From Virgibacillus_P tibetensis (GTDB lineage: Bacteria; Bacillota; Bacilli; Bacillales; Amphibacillaceae), in assembly GCF_036026595.1 (NCBI RefSeq), contig NZ_JARZFX010000001.1:372001-436000 (forward strand): a stretch of DNA of 64,000 nt, written 5' to 3'. This document shows, in pieces, positions 1-9,104 of the stretch; positions within the stretch are counted from its first letter, which is position 1, and every line of letters begins with the position of its first letter. The position numbers and the translations under genes were made by a program. The notes beneath the pieces are model-generated. The model was not told the DNA's origin, ran no database searches, and saw nothing but the letters and a program-made list of their open reading frames with translations.

Positions 1-2546
1 TTAAAAACAGAAGAAAAGTTAATGTAGAGGCATTAAATGAAGACATTAAAATGTTTTCTCAAGTTCATTCAATAACTGATGATATGAAACTAACACATAG
101 AGGGGTCTCCCGGTTAGTAATGCTGGATCGGTATGCTTTCAAGGACACAGAAAAAAAGACATTAAGTCAAGGTGACTTTGTAGTCTTAACAGTAAAAGCG
201 GATCCCAATTTTCCAGCAAGAGGGTTAGGATTTGTAAAATCAATAGATTGGACAAGCAAGGAAGCTGAAATACAGGTAGACGAAGAGTTTGTTGCTGTCC
301 TGGATAACGAAGAAGCTGCAACTGGTATTGTGAAACGAAGTTTGGATGTTATTGATAAGCCATTGGAAATTTTTTATGAGCAAATAGCAAAGAGAAATGC
401 TACGGGACTTTCGAGCGTAGAGCAGACGGAGGATAAGCAGCAGCAATGGTACAATACGTTTTACGAGGAGCTGGCAAACCTGAATTTTATTCCAGCTGGA
501 AGAGTATTGTATGGTGCTGGAGCCGACACGGATGTTACATATTTTAATTGTTATGTAATGCCTTACATTAAAGATTCCAGAGAAGGAATTTCTGATCACC
601 GCAAGCAGGTGATGGAGATAATGAGCAGAGGTGGGGGAGTCGGTACGAACGGTTCCACATTGAGACCTAGGAATACACTCGCTAGGGGAGTAAATGGAAA
701 ATCTTCGGGCTCTGTTTCATGGCTGGATGATATAGCTAAATTAACGCACCTGGTCGAGCAAGGCGGGTCAAGACGTGGTGCTCAAATGATTATGTTAGTG
801 GATTCGCATCCTGATATTATTGAATTTATTATTTCCAAAATGCAAAACCCAAGAATCCTGAGATACTTGATTGAAAATACAGAAGATGAACAAATAAGAC
901 ATTTAGCGAAAGAAAAACTAAAGTTTGTACCATTTACAGATACGGAAATTGATCTTTATCAAGGGATCACGAATTATAAAAAAATGCCAGGACTTGGTGG
1001 CTTTACACAAGCTGCGATACGCGAAGCGGAAGAAAAGCTGCTAAATGGAGGAACTTACTCCGTTCACGATACAGAATTTTTAACCGGTGCTAATATCTCG
1101 GTATGCCTAACAAAAGAATTTATGGAAGCTATTGAAAAAGATGAAATGTACGAGCTGCGCTTCCCGGATGTAGAGAATTATACGAAGGCAGAAATGGCAG
1201 CATATAATGAAAAATGGCATGAAGTTGGTGACGTGCGAAGATGGGAAGAAATGGGCTATGGTGTTCGTGTATATCGACGTATTAAAGCAAAAGAGCTATG
1301 GAATCTGATCAATATTTGCGCTACTTACTCCGCAGAACCAGGTATTTTCTTTATTGATAATGCGAATGACATGACAAACGCAAAGGCATATGGTGACCAG
1401 GTAGTTGCCACTAACCCATGTGGAGAGCAACCATTAGCCCCTTACTCTGTATGCAACCTGGCTGCTGTAAACCTTGCAGAAATGGCAAATAAGACTACTA
1501 ATAAAGTTGATTTTGAAAAGTTAACTAAAACGGTAAAAACTGGAGTTCGAATGCAGGATAATGTAATTGATGCAACACCTTACTTTTTAGAAGAAAATAA
1601 AAAACAAGCACTTGGTGAACGACGTGTTGGCCTTGGAGTGATGGGATTACACGATCTATTAATCTACTGTCAAACCGAATATGGATCAGAAGAGGGCAAT
1701 AAGTTAGTAGATAAGATTTTTGAAACAATCGCAACTACGGCATATCGTGAATCTATCCAACTTGCTAAGGAGAAAGGCAGCTTTCCTTTCCTTACAGGGG
1801 CAACTGAAGAAGAAACAATGGCATTACGGGAAGCATTCATCAACACAGGATATATGAAAAACATGCCTGAGGATATTCGTAAGGGTGTATTAGAATTCGG
1901 AATCAGAAATTCACACCTTTTGACTGTAGCACCAACAGGCAGTACTGGCACAATGGTTGGTGTATCAACAGGTCTAGAGCCGTATTTTTCATTTTCATAC
2001 TACAGAAGCGGAAGACTTGGTAAATTTATTGAAGTAAAAGCAGACATTGTCCAAGAATACCTGGACGCTAACCCGGATCAGGACAATGATAATCTGCCTA
2101 AATGGTTTATTACAGCAATGGAACTAGCACCTGAAGCACATGCTGATACACAATGCGTTATTCAACGATGGGTTGATAGTTCCATATCTAAAACGGTTAA
2201 TGCGCCTAAAGGTTATAAAGTTGATCAGGTAGAGGGTGTATACCGACGATTATACAACGGTGGGGCTAAAGGCGGAACTGTCTATGTAGACGGCAGCCGG
2301 GATTCTCAAGTCCTGACTCTTAAAGCAGAAGAAAACACTTTTGGAGAGCAAACTGAATTATTTATTGATACAGAAAAACCAAAAGTAGTACTGATGGACA
2401 CTATTCAGGAATTAGAAAAAACAAATGTAACCATTGGTTCAGAAATTGGAGATACTTGCCCTGTCTGCAGGAAGGGAAGGGTGCAGGATATTGGTGGCTG
2501 CAACACGTGTACAAGCTGTAGTGCACAATTAAAGTGTGGCTTGTAA
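1..2546 (+). CDS. nrdJ: Adenosylcobalamin-dependent ribonucleotide reductase (class II), 5' truncated by window
   Basis: This enzyme reduces ribonucleotides to deoxyribonucleotides for DNA synthesis, using adenosylcobalamin as radical source. The frame is open without a stop right to the left edge, and residues before the first in-window Met (position 51) read like the family N-terminus (…VEALNEDIKMFSQVH), so the true start lies upstream. Visible features are the substrate-domain motifs FNCYV and GGGVGTNGSTLRPR, NPCGEQPLAPYSVCNL with active-site Cys, and APTGSTGTM. The C-terminal tail is Cys-rich (CPVCRKGR, CNTCTSCSAQLKCGL), as in redox-active tails of NrdJ. A strong hairpin terminator follows. 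Only a few N-terminal residues seem to be missing. The family call is secure. It implies that the cell makes or imports B12. Confidence 0.95.
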   Translation, partial: KNRRKVNVEALNEDIKMFSQVHSITDDMKLTHRGVSRLVMLDRYAFKDTEKKTLSQGDFVVLTVKADPNFPARGLGFVKSIDWTSKEAEIQVDEEFVAVLDNEEAATGIVKRSLDVIDKPLEIFYEQIAKRNATGLSSVEQTEDKQQQWYNTFYEELANLNFIPAGRVLYGAGADTDVTYFNCYVMPYIKDSREGISDHRKQVMEIMSRGGGVGTNGSTLRPRNTLARGVNGKSSGSVSWLDDIAKLTHLVEQGGSRRGAQMIMLVDSHPDIIEFIISKMQNPRILRYLIENTEDEQIRHLAKEKLKFVPFTDTEIDLYQGITNYKKMPGLGGFTQAAIREAEEKLLNGGTYSVHDTEFLTGANISVCLTKEFMEAIEKDEMYELRFPDVENYTKAEMAAYNEKWHEVGDVRRWEEMGYGVRVYRRIKAKELWNLINICATYSAEPGIFFIDNANDMTNAKAYGDQVVATNPCGEQPLAPYSVCNLAAVNLAEMANKTTNKVDFEKLTKTVKTGVRMQDNVIDATPYFLEENKKQALGERRVGLGVMGLHDLLIYCQTEYGSEEGNKLVDKIFETIATTAYRESIQLAKEKGSFPFLTGATEEETMALREAFINTGYMKNMPEDIRKGVLEFGIRNSHLLTVAPTGSTGTMVGVSTGLEPYFSFSYYRSGRLGKFIEVKADIVQEYLDANPDQDNDNLPKWFITAMELAPEAHADTQCVIQRWVDSSISKTVNAPKGYKVDQVEGVYRRLYNGGAKGGTVYVDGSRDSQVLTLKAEENTFGEQTELFIDTEKPKVVLMDTIQELEKTNVTIGSEIGDTCPVCRKGRVQDIGGCNTCTSCSAQLKCGL

Positions 2547-2571
2547 CACGTAAAGGACTTATTATTGAAGC

Positions 2572-2606
2572 AAAAAGAGGTAACCAAAGGGGTTACCTCT
2601 TTTTGT
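2572..2606 (+). terminator. Rho-independent terminator after nrdJ
   Basis: An AAAAAGAGGTAACC arm pairs with GGTTACCTCTTTTT across a short AAAGG loop, with the T-run at the end. It lies about 25 bases after the nrdJ stop. Confidence 0.85.
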
Positions 2607-2712
2607 CTTTGACATTGGGTTACTTGTCTAAGACCATAATTTGTTGTATCCTCATAATATAGAAACATTTTTGCCCAGGATAAAAAATTATGCTATGAAA
2701 TGAGGAGTTATT

Positions 2713-3153
2713 ATGCCTACACCAAGTATGGAAGATTATATAGAACAAATTTACAATCTGATTGACACAAAAGGCTATGCCAGAGTATCTGATATTGCTG
2801 AAGCATTAGCTGTACACCCATCCTCTGTAACTAAAATGGTTCAAAAACTAGATAAAGATAAGTATTTAAATTATGAAAAATACCGGGGATTTATTCTTAC
2901 AGCAAAAGGAAAGAAAATTGGGGAACGATTAGTTTTTCGACATGAATTACTGGAAAATTTTCTTGAAATCATCGGGGTGGATGAAGACAAAATTTATAAT
3001 GATGTAGAAGGCATAGAACATCACCTTAGCTGGAATTCAATTGATCGGATAGGAGATTTAGTGAATTATTTTAAAGAAGATGAAGAACGGATTGAACAGT
3101 TACGGTCATTACATACGGAGAATGAAACAGAAAATAACGAGGAAAATAAATAA
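2713..3153 (+). CDS. mntR: Manganese-responsive transcriptional regulator MntR
   Basis: DtxR-family repressor that binds Mn2+ and shuts off manganese uptake genes. The 146-residue protein has an N-terminal winged helix (about residues 5-65, with VSDIAEALAVHPSSVTKMVQ as helix-turn-helix) and a dimerisation/metal domain. All metal ligands known from B. subtilis MntR sit at the same numbers: Asp8, Glu11, His77, Glu99, Glu102 and His103. The start ATG is preceded by a GAGGAG ribosome site. It stands alone between a terminator and the patatin gene, the same neighbour order as B. subtilis mntR-yqhO. The acidic tail (ETENNEENK) is slightly extended. Confidence 0.95.
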   Translation: MPTPSMEDYIEQIYNLIDTKGYARVSDIAEALAVHPSSVTKMVQKLDKDKYLNYEKYRGFILTAKGKKIGERLVFRHELLENFLEIIGVDEDKIYNDVEGIEHHLSWNSIDRIGDLVNYFKEDEERIEQLRSLHTENETENNEENK

Positions 3154-3277
3154 CCCATAAACTAACTTATCAAGTAGTAAACAGTAGGTAAAACATTAAA
3201 TTAAAGCCCGCTTGTATTCGGTTCTATTTTTCTGCTCTTTTGCTTAAATTATATAAAAAGGCATAAGGAGAGGGCTA

Positions 3278-4174
3278 ATGAAAATTGATGGTGTATTTTC
3301 TGGTGGTGGTGTAAAATCATTTGCGTTTATCGGTGCCCTAAAAAGTATCGAGGAAAACTCCTTGCAGCTGGAACGAGTGGCAGGTACGTCTGCTGGAGCT
3401 ATTGTAGCATCTTTTATAGCAGCAGATTACCGACATGATGAGATAAGCAATATGTTAACTGAGTTAGACTTAAAGTATTTTTTGGATCCACCAAGGTTAA
3501 CCACTTGGATACCCTTTAGTAAGTGGTTTTTTTTATACTTCCAATTAGGAATAAATAAAGGAGAAAGGCTAGAAAATTGGTTATATCAACAACTAGCTAA
3601 AAAAAATATATTTACCTTTAATGACCTTAAAGAAGGATATCTGAAAGTAGTTGTCAGTGATTTATCATTAGGAAAACTGGTTGTGATCTCTGATGACCTA
3701 CAAAGAATTTATGGATTAGATCCCGGTAATTTTTCTATAGCTAAGGCAGTACGGATGAGTGCAGGGTTTCCATATTTTTTTATGCCAAAAAAATTAGCAG
3801 GTAGAGGGAATGATAAAAGTGTTATTGTAGATGGAGGATTGTTGAGTAATTTTCCGTTATGGATTTTTGAGAACCGGGGTACTAAAAATAACCGCCCTAT
3901 TTTGGGAGTTAAATTGAGTACTACAGTTGAAGAAAAGAGCCAGCCTCGGCAGATTCGAAACGCATTCGATATGTTTCATGCACTTTTTTCGACAATGAAA
4001 CAAGCACATGATGCAAGATATATCTCTACATCGCAGAAAAACAATATTATCTTTATCCCTATAGAAGAAGACATGGGGACTACTGATTTTTACATTTCCA
4101 ATGAAAAGAAGGAACAACTAATTAGTGCTGGAACAAATAGTGCTGATCTTTTTCTAAAGCACTGGCCAAAGTAA
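3278..4174 (+). CDS. Patatin-like phospholipase family protein (YqhO-like)
   Basis: Predicted cytoplasmic serine acyl hydrolase of the patatin family, acting on lipid esters; the physiological substrate is unknown. The oxyanion-hole motif SGGGVKS lies near residues 8-14, the nucleophile elbow GTSAG places Ser38, and the DGG motif places the dyad Asp185. At 298 residues it is the usual length of bacterial YqhO/RssA-type proteins. The ATG has an AAGGAGAGGG ribosome site. The position right after mntR matches B. subtilis yqhO. No signal peptide is seen. Confidence 0.88.
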   Translation: MKIDGVFSGGGVKSFAFIGALKSIEENSLQLERVAGTSAGAIVASFIAADYRHDEISNMLTELDLKYFLDPPRLTTWIPFSKWFFLYFQLGINKGERLENWLYQQLAKKNIFTFNDLKEGYLKVVVSDLSLGKLVVISDDLQRIYGLDPGNFSIAKAVRMSAGFPYFFMPKKLAGRGNDKSVIVDGGLLSNFPLWIFENRGTKNNRPILGVKLSTTVEEKSQPRQIRNAFDMFHALFSTMKQAHDARYISTSQKNNIIFIPIEEDMGTTDFYISNEKKEQLISAGTNSADLFLKHWPK

Positions 4175-4344
4175 GATAAAAAAAGAAGGCCATTTTCTTT
4201 GCCGTAGTAACCGCTTCAAATTCCCCGAAAAGTAAAAACCACTTCCCTGAAGAAAATGGAAGCATTTTGAATGGTAAGAATATAATGCATTAGAAGCAAC
4301 AATCATTAAGAAAAGAACCAAAAAAAAGAAAGGACCAAGTTTAC

Positions 4345-4722
4345 TCAAAAAGTAGCTCGGTCTTTTCCTTTTTTATTTCCATCAATTACGCGCAGATGAG
4401 GTGCGCGCTTATTTATTTTCTTCTTCGGTTTCTTTTTATTCAGTACGATAGATTTACTAGTACTAGGTACCGAATGCGAATGTTGTTGATATTTAGATTT
4501 GGATTGCTTAACAGCCTGCTTGTATTTTTTCATATCGTTAGAAGGAGCTCTATTTTTAAGGAAAACAAAATAGATAACAGAAAATATGGCTATACCTACC
4601 GCTATCATAACAATTATATTTGTTAAAAAGCCTATGGTATTAGTAAATAATTGTGAAAACAGGCCTATAACTGCTAAGCCAATAATTATATATAATACTA
4701 TGGGGAGTCTTCTGCGGTTCAC
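4345..4722 (-). CDS. SA1362/YqhP family small membrane protein
   Basis: Function unknown. The 125-residue protein has two N-terminal membrane segments (about residues 7-25 and 32-54: IVLYIIIGLAVIGLF, TNIIVMIAVGIAIFSVIYFVF) followed by a strongly basic, Lys-rich tail (KKKPKKKINKR), probably cytoplasmic. GTG is the likely start, with AGGAGG eight bases upstream on the minus strand. It lies convergent to the patatin gene, at the place of B. subtilis yqhP, and the family is named SA1362 in staphylococci. I assign the family from position, topology and size rather than from strong motifs. Confidence 0.65.
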   Translation of the reverse strand: MNRRRLPIVLYIIIGLAVIGLFSQLFTNTIGFLTNIIVMIAVGIAIFSVIYFVFLKNRAPSNDMKKYKQAVKQSKSKYQQHSHSVPSTSKSIVLNKKKPKKKINKRAPHLRVIDGNKKGKDRATF

Positions 4723-5211
4723 AGGACCATCCTCCTTTCATTCATGCTATTAAGGTTATTACATACTTTACTATATTGTATACCACTAATTTATACTTTT
4801 AAGTCACCATTTTCAATGCTTTTAGTTTATCACGAGGCACGGGAAATGTTATTAACTAGTTTACTACATTTAAATGTAGTGTAAGTTGGTTTCAGCAAGC
4901 TGGTTAAACTGTGGTCTGAAATACATATTAATCCTTTTACATAATTAGTAAAGGGTAAACTATTTTAAAAACTTCTAAAATTTATATCTATTATAGATTC
5001 TTTCCTTTCCTGCATAAAATATTCAGGTCATAACTTTAATTTTTTGTGGTATTTTTTGGGTTATGAAATTAATATACGTTTGATATGTATTCTTACCAAA
5101 AAAAGTGTACTGTAAACTGCCACCATTTTAAGTATAAGTCATTTCTATGGTAAGAGGGAATAGAATTGGTTTTCAAGTTATTGGTAATAATACAAGTTGG
5201 AGGTGGCTATT
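4723..5211. other. 490-bp AT-rich intergenic region, no gene seen
   Basis: No coding region with a ribosome site is visible on either strand. In B. subtilis this is where yqhQ lies, and that gene is absent here. The only clear structure is a near-perfect palindrome at 4861-4884. The rest is AT-rich and must hold the promoters of the two divergent genes, which I cannot assign firmly. Confidence 0.6.
4861..4884. promoter_or_regulatory. Operator-like palindrome
   Basis: CTACATTTAAATGTAG at 4864-4879 is a perfect 16-base dyad, flanked by TTA on the left and TGTAA on the right so that the symmetry extends to about 24 bases with one interruption. It has no T-tract, so it is more like a repressor site than a terminator. 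The cognate regulator is unknown. Confidence 0.3.
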
Positions 5212-5736
5212 GTGAAACAAAATAAACATAACAAACAATTAGAGCAAAATAATAGTGAAGTTCCTATGTCGTTACTGTCACGAGCGTTGCTAACTGGACT
5301 GATCGGTGGAATACTATGGAGTATTTTTGGAATAGTCATGTACTACTTCAATTTCTCCGAGGTTTCACCTAAGTCGTTTATATTACGCTCATGGACAACT
5401 GCAGATTGGACGAATAGCTGGTTAGGAAATACAGTAACAATAGTATTGGTCGGAATTCTATCAATTCTGGTGGCATTTATTTATTATGGATTGTTAAAGA
5501 AAATAAATTCGATGTGGGTAGGTGCTGCTTTTGGAGTTGTACTCTGGGGAGTAATATTTTATGTCCTGCAGCCTATTTTTGAAAATGTCCCCTTGCTCAC
5601 TGATTTGAATAATAACACAATTGTGTCTACTATCTGCTTATTTATATTGTATGGTACATTCATAGGTTATTCCATATCCTATGATTATCATGATACGAAA
5701 ATAAAAGAACAACAACAAACCGAAGTCGAAAACTGA
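5212..5736 (+). CDS. yqhR: YqhR family membrane protein
   Basis: Conserved integral membrane protein of unknown function found in spore formers. About 174 residues with four predicted membrane segments (near LLTGLIGGILWSIFGIVMYYF, VTIVLVGILSILVAFIYYG, WVGAAFGVVLWGVIFYVL and ICLFILYGTFIGYSI) and a hydrophilic, charged C-terminus. I chose GTG 5212 because GGAGGTGG (5199-5206) sits at the right distance; an upstream in-frame TTG at 5197 would overlap that site. It precedes yqhT and efp as in B. subtilis yqhR-yqhS-yqhT-efp, but the dehydroquinase gene yqhS (aroQ) is missing. Confidence 0.8.
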   Translation: MKQNKHNKQLEQNNSEVPMSLLSRALLTGLIGGILWSIFGIVMYYFNFSEVSPKSFILRSWTTADWTNSWLGNTVTIVLVGILSILVAFIYYGLLKKINSMWVGAAFGVVLWGVIFYVLQPIFENVPLLTDLNNNTIVSTICLFILYGTFIGYSISYDYHDTKIKEQQQTEVEN

Positions 5737-5844
5737 AACTACAACTGCATCAGTATTGTTATTCAAATGAATTGGATTATGATAAACTGATAACATCCGT
5801 TTTTACTACAATACTAATTAGTTATAAATTAGAAAGAGAAAGGG

Positions 5845-6915
5845 ATGAAATCAGTGGAGAAGCTTACGAAACTAAGAAAAGCACTGGAAGAAAATGATTT
5901 GGATGCAATTCTAATAACAAGTGGAATTAACAGAAGGTATATCACGAATTTTACCGGGACAGCTGGTGCGGCAATTATCAGCAGAAATGATACACGATTT
6001 ATTACCGATTTCAGATACATGGAGCAGGCTGTTGAACAGGCTGCTGGTTTTCGGGTAGTCGAACACAAGCAACTAATTGACTTGGAAATAAGAGATCAAT
6101 TGAAGGATATGAATGTTAAGCATCTTGGCTTTGAAAAAGATCATGTAACGTACAGTCAATACGAGACATACAAGAAAGTTATCGAAGCGGAATTGGTTCC
6201 AGTAAGTGGTTTAGTAGAAGAATTGCGCTTAATTAAGACCCCTGAAGAATTGGCCGTAATGAAAAAGGCAGCCGAAATAGCTGATCAGGCATTTGAGCAT
6301 ATTCAAGCCTATATTAAAGCGGGAGTTAAAGAAATAGATATTTCAAATGAACTTGAATTTTTTATGCGGAAAAAGGGAGCAACATCTTCTAGTTTCGATA
6401 TTATTGTTGCATCGGGCTCCCGTTCAGCCCTTCCACATGGCGTTGCTTCTGAAAAAGAAATACAAAATGGGGAGCTCGTGACAATAGATTACGGCGCACT
6501 TTACAAAGGCTACTGTTCAGATATTACCAGAACATTTGCTGTCGGGGAAATTAGTAGTGAACTAAGGAAAATTTATGACACAGTGCTCGAAGCTCAATTA
6601 ATAGGTGTGGATGGAATTAAACCAGGGATTACTGGTAAGGAAGCGGACGCGCTGACTCGGGATTATATAACAGAAAAAGGCTTCGGCGAATATTTCGGAC
6701 ATTCCACAGGGCACGGCTTAGGGCTTGAAGTCCATGAAGGACCAGGATTATCTTTCCGTACAGATAAAAAGTTAGAAGCTGGCATGGTTGTTACAGTGGA
6801 GCCTGGTATCTATGTTCCAGGTATTGGCGGTTGCCGGATAGAAGACGATATTATAATAACAGAGACTGGGAATGAACGGTTAACTGTTGCATCGAAGGCA
6901 TTAATTACTTTATAA
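5845..6915 (+). CDS. M24 family metallopeptidase, Xaa-Pro dipeptidase type (YqhT-like)
   Basis: Cytoplasmic aminopeptidase or dipeptidase of the pita-bread fold, predicted to cut X-Pro bonds. Residues 1-130 form the creatinase-like N-domain; the rest is the catalytic domain. Metal-binding segments are visible: DYGALYKGYCSDITRTF (two Asp), HSTGHGLGLEVHE (His), VEPGIYVPG (Glu) and RIEDDI (Glu). At 356 residues it has the normal length. The ATG follows AAAGAGAAAGGG. It lies 29 bases upstream of efp, so the two are probably co-transcribed, an arrangement common in Firmicutes and fitting EF-P's role at Pro-rich sequences. Confidence 0.92.
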   Translation: MKSVEKLTKLRKALEENDLDAILITSGINRRYITNFTGTAGAAIISRNDTRFITDFRYMEQAVEQAAGFRVVEHKQLIDLEIRDQLKDMNVKHLGFEKDHVTYSQYETYKKVIEAELVPVSGLVEELRLIKTPEELAVMKKAAEIADQAFEHIQAYIKAGVKEIDISNELEFFMRKKGATSSSFDIIVASGSRSALPHGVASEKEIQNGELVTIDYGALYKGYCSDITRTFAVGEISSELRKIYDTVLEAQLIGVDGIKPGITGKEADALTRDYITEKGFGEYFGHSTGHGLGLEVHEGPGLSFRTDKKLEAGMVVTVEPGIYVPGIGGCRIEDDIIITETGNERLTVASKALITL

Positions 6916-6944
6916 TTTTAGGATTTAAAGGGAGGAATAATAGA

Positions 6945-7502
6945 ATGATTTCAGTTAATGATTTTAAAACCGGTTTAACTATTGAAGTTGATAATGATAT
7001 ATGGCAAGTACTGGAGTTCCAACACGTAAAACCAGGGAAAGGTGCTGCTTTTGTTCGTTCAAAGCTCCGGAACTTACGTAATGGCAATATTCAGGAAAAA
7101 ACTTTCCGTGGTGGAGAGAAAGTCAGTAAAGCACATATAGAAAATAAAACAATGCAATATTTATATGCTTCAGGTGATACACATGCATTTATGGATACAA
7201 AAACATATGAACAAATTGAAATTCAGTCAAAACAGATTGAATATGAATTAAAGTTTATAAAAGAAAATATGGAAGTCCACATAATTACCTATGAAGGTGA
7301 AATTCTTGGTGTTGACTTACCAAATAATGTTGAGTTGACTGTAACTGAAACAGAGCCTGGTATAAAAGGCGATACAGCAAGTGGTGGTTCGAAACCTGCA
7401 ACACTCGAAACTGGCCATACGGTTCAAGTACCATTCTTTATTAATCAAGGCGATATGTTAGTAATAAATACATCGGATGGCAAGTACGTATCAAGAGCAT
7501 AA
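6945..7502 (+). CDS. efp: Translation elongation factor P
   Basis: EF-P binds between the ribosomal P and E sites and relieves stalling at consecutive prolines. The 185-residue protein has the three-domain tRNA-like layout. The loop carrying the modified residue is PGKGAAF with Lys32, the position modified by 5-aminopentanol in B. subtilis. The C-terminal signature (VPFFINQGDMLVINTSDGKYVSRA) is intact. GGGAGG precedes the ATG and a good terminator follows. Confidence 0.97.
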   Translation: MISVNDFKTGLTIEVDNDIWQVLEFQHVKPGKGAAFVRSKLRNLRNGNIQEKTFRGGEKVSKAHIENKTMQYLYASGDTHAFMDTKTYEQIEIQSKQIEYELKFIKENMEVHIITYEGEILGVDLPNNVELTVTETEPGIKGDTASGGSKPATLETGHTVQVPFFINQGDMLVINTSDGKYVSRA

Positions 7503-7522
7503 ATTTATATACACAGCTATAG

Positions 7523-7554
7523 ACAGTCCTTATATTTATAAGGGCTGTTTTTTT
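7523..7554 (+). terminator. Rho-independent terminator after efp
   Basis: ACAGTCCTTA pairs with TAAGGGCTGT (one wobble) around TATTTA, followed by a run of seven T. Confidence 0.85.
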
Positions 7555-7587
7555 GTGTGTGCAAATATGATGGAATAAAGTCAGCTA

Positions 7588-7616
7588 GTCATATTTTTAA
7601 CAGTTAAACATACATT
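7588..7616 (+). promoter_or_regulatory. Sigma-E promoter of the spoIIIA operon
   Basis: GTCATATT at 7588-7595 and CATACATT at 7609-7616, spaced by 13 bases, match the sigma-E consensus elements almost perfectly. It sits 38 bases before spoIIIAA, and the B. subtilis spoIIIA operon is known to be sigma-E dependent in the mother cell. Confidence 0.8.
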
Positions 7617-7653
7617 TTACTATAAAGCTACTACTAAAGAGTGGGGACAAGTT

Positions 7654-8628
7654 ATGGAAGAGATTCTGCGTTTATTTCCAAACGAACTAAAAGGATTAAT
7701 AGAAAGTAAAATTGCATTCAGGTGGCAGTTACTGCAGGAAATCCGGCTTCGTTTAAATCAGCAGGTTGAACTGATATTCAATACGGAAAGTGAATGGGTT
7801 GAGATAACTTCTGTAAGGGAAGATTTTGTATTTGTTGTAAACCAGTTAAGTGAATTCTCACTCTATCGTATGGAAGACGAACTTCGTGAAGGCTATATAA
7901 CCATAGAAGGTGGACATCGGGTAGGTCTTGCGGGAAAAGTGAATACACTAGGTGGCAATGTTAAAGCAATTCAGCATATCACTTTCTTAAATATTCGAAT
8001 TGCAAAGCAAATAATTGGAACGGCTACACCTATTATTCCTTATATGTATAAATCTGCTTATCTCAGTACCCTTTTTGTTGGACCACCGCAAACTGGAAAA
8101 ACGACTATTATAAGGGATGTCAGCAGGTTAATTGCAACAGGTTGGGGAAATGTTCCAGCAAAAAAAGTAGGAATTATTGATGAACGATCAGAAATAGGTG
8201 CTTCTATAAAGGGAGTTCCCCAACATGATTTAGGGCGTAGAACAGATGTGATGGATGCCTGCCCTAAAGCTGAAGGAATGATGATGATGATCCGTTCCAT
8301 GTCACCGGACGTTCTTGTAGTAGATGAGATTGGCAGCAAGAGCGATGTCGCAGCACTGCTGGAGGCAATTAATGCAGGTGTAGTTGTAATTTGTACAATA
8401 CATGGTCAATCACTAACTGAGCTGAAAAAAAGACCAATTATACAACCTTTGTTTCTTCAACACGTGTTTAAACGCATCGTTTTGCTGGAGAAACATCGTG
8501 ATCCAGGTCGTATTAACTCTATATACGATCATAATGAGGTAAATATTCTACAGAAATCGAGGGGCTTATCGAATGCAGTGGATTGGAGCACTTCTTTTCA
8601 TAGGCACGACAACATGGATCGGATTTGA
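7654..8628 (+). CDS. spoIIIAA: Stage III sporulation protein AA, ATPase of the SpoIIIA-SpoIIQ channel
   Basis: Mother-cell ATPase, similar to type II/IV secretion ATPases, that is thought to energise the channel linking mother cell and forespore during engulfment. Walker A is GPPQTGKTT (residues 143-151) and Walker B is in DVLVVDEIGS. At 324 residues it is a little longer than the B. subtilis protein (about 307), because the C-terminal tail reads out of frame over the first 56 bases of spoIIIAB. The start ATG follows GGGG. It is the first gene of the eight-gene operon. Confidence 0.95.
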   Translation: MEEILRLFPNELKGLIESKIAFRWQLLQEIRLRLNQQVELIFNTESEWVEITSVREDFVFVVNQLSEFSLYRMEDELREGYITIEGGHRVGLAGKVNTLGGNVKAIQHITFLNIRIAKQIIGTATPIIPYMYKSAYLSTLFVGPPQTGKTTIIRDVSRLIATGWGNVPAKKVGIIDERSEIGASIKGVPQHDLGRRTDVMDACPKAEGMMMMIRSMSPDVLVVDEIGSKSDVAALLEAINAGVVVICTIHGQSLTELKKRPIIQPLFLQHVFKRIVLLEKHRDPGRINSIYDHNEVNILQKSRGLSNAVDWSTSFHRHDNMDRI

Positions 8629-9085
8629 GTGGAGTAATAAATTAAATAATCGGCCAAAGCATATCAGGCAGGTGAAGAATGCTCTTCAGATATTAGAAGC
8701 AGAAATACTGTATAGTCAAGCACCATTGCAGGATGCATTTATAACAATTGCAAAACAGATACCACAACCTTCTAAGTCTTTTTTCCATGCTTTGGGTCTT
8801 TCTATGAAAAACGGCAATACAGAGTTACCAGGTCTGTGGGACAAGAATGTTAATGACTTTCTAAGGGTCTCTTGTTTGGGAAATAATGAAAGCGAAATTC
8901 TTAAGCAATTTGGCCGGACATTAGGTCAGCATGATTTTTATCAGCAGCAAAAGTATATTCAACTCACCCTCAGTCATCTGGACCGCGAGCTGGAGGAAGC
9001 TAGGGATAACCAATATAAATATAGTAAAATGGCGAAAGGCTTAGGGGTATTATGTGGACTGTTTATTGTATTGCTGCTTATTTAA
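8573..9085 (+). CDS. spoIIIAB: Stage III sporulation protein AB
   Basis: Membrane-anchored component of the SpoIIIA channel, resembling GspF-type secretion proteins. The 170-residue protein has an N-terminal membrane segment (MQWIGALLFIGTTTWIGFEW), a helical cytoplasmic or periplasmic domain (RHIRQV/ALQILEAEILY-type signature) and a C-terminal membrane segment (LGVLCGLFIVLLLI). Its start overlaps the end of spoIIIAA by 56 bases. The N-terminus aligns with known SpoIIIAB, so this start is sound and suggests translational coupling. Confidence 0.93.
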   Translation: MQWIGALLFIGTTTWIGFEWSNKLNNRPKHIRQVKNALQILEAEILYSQAPLQDAFITIAKQIPQPSKSFFHALGLSMKNGNTELPGLWDKNVNDFLRVSCLGNNESEILKQFGRTLGQHDFYQQQKYIQLTLSHLDRELEEARDNQYKYSKMAKGLGVLCGLFIVLLLI

Positions 9086-9104
9086 GGAGGAAAGGAGACC
9101 ATCT

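Noticed and set aside
4154..4348. 64-codon minus-strand frame starting MSKLGPFFFLVLF, overlapping the SA1362-like gene end
   Set aside because: TTG start without a good ribosome site, overlaps the patatin gene end, and its second half is low-quality sequence. The hydrophobic start may be chance in AT-rich DNA.
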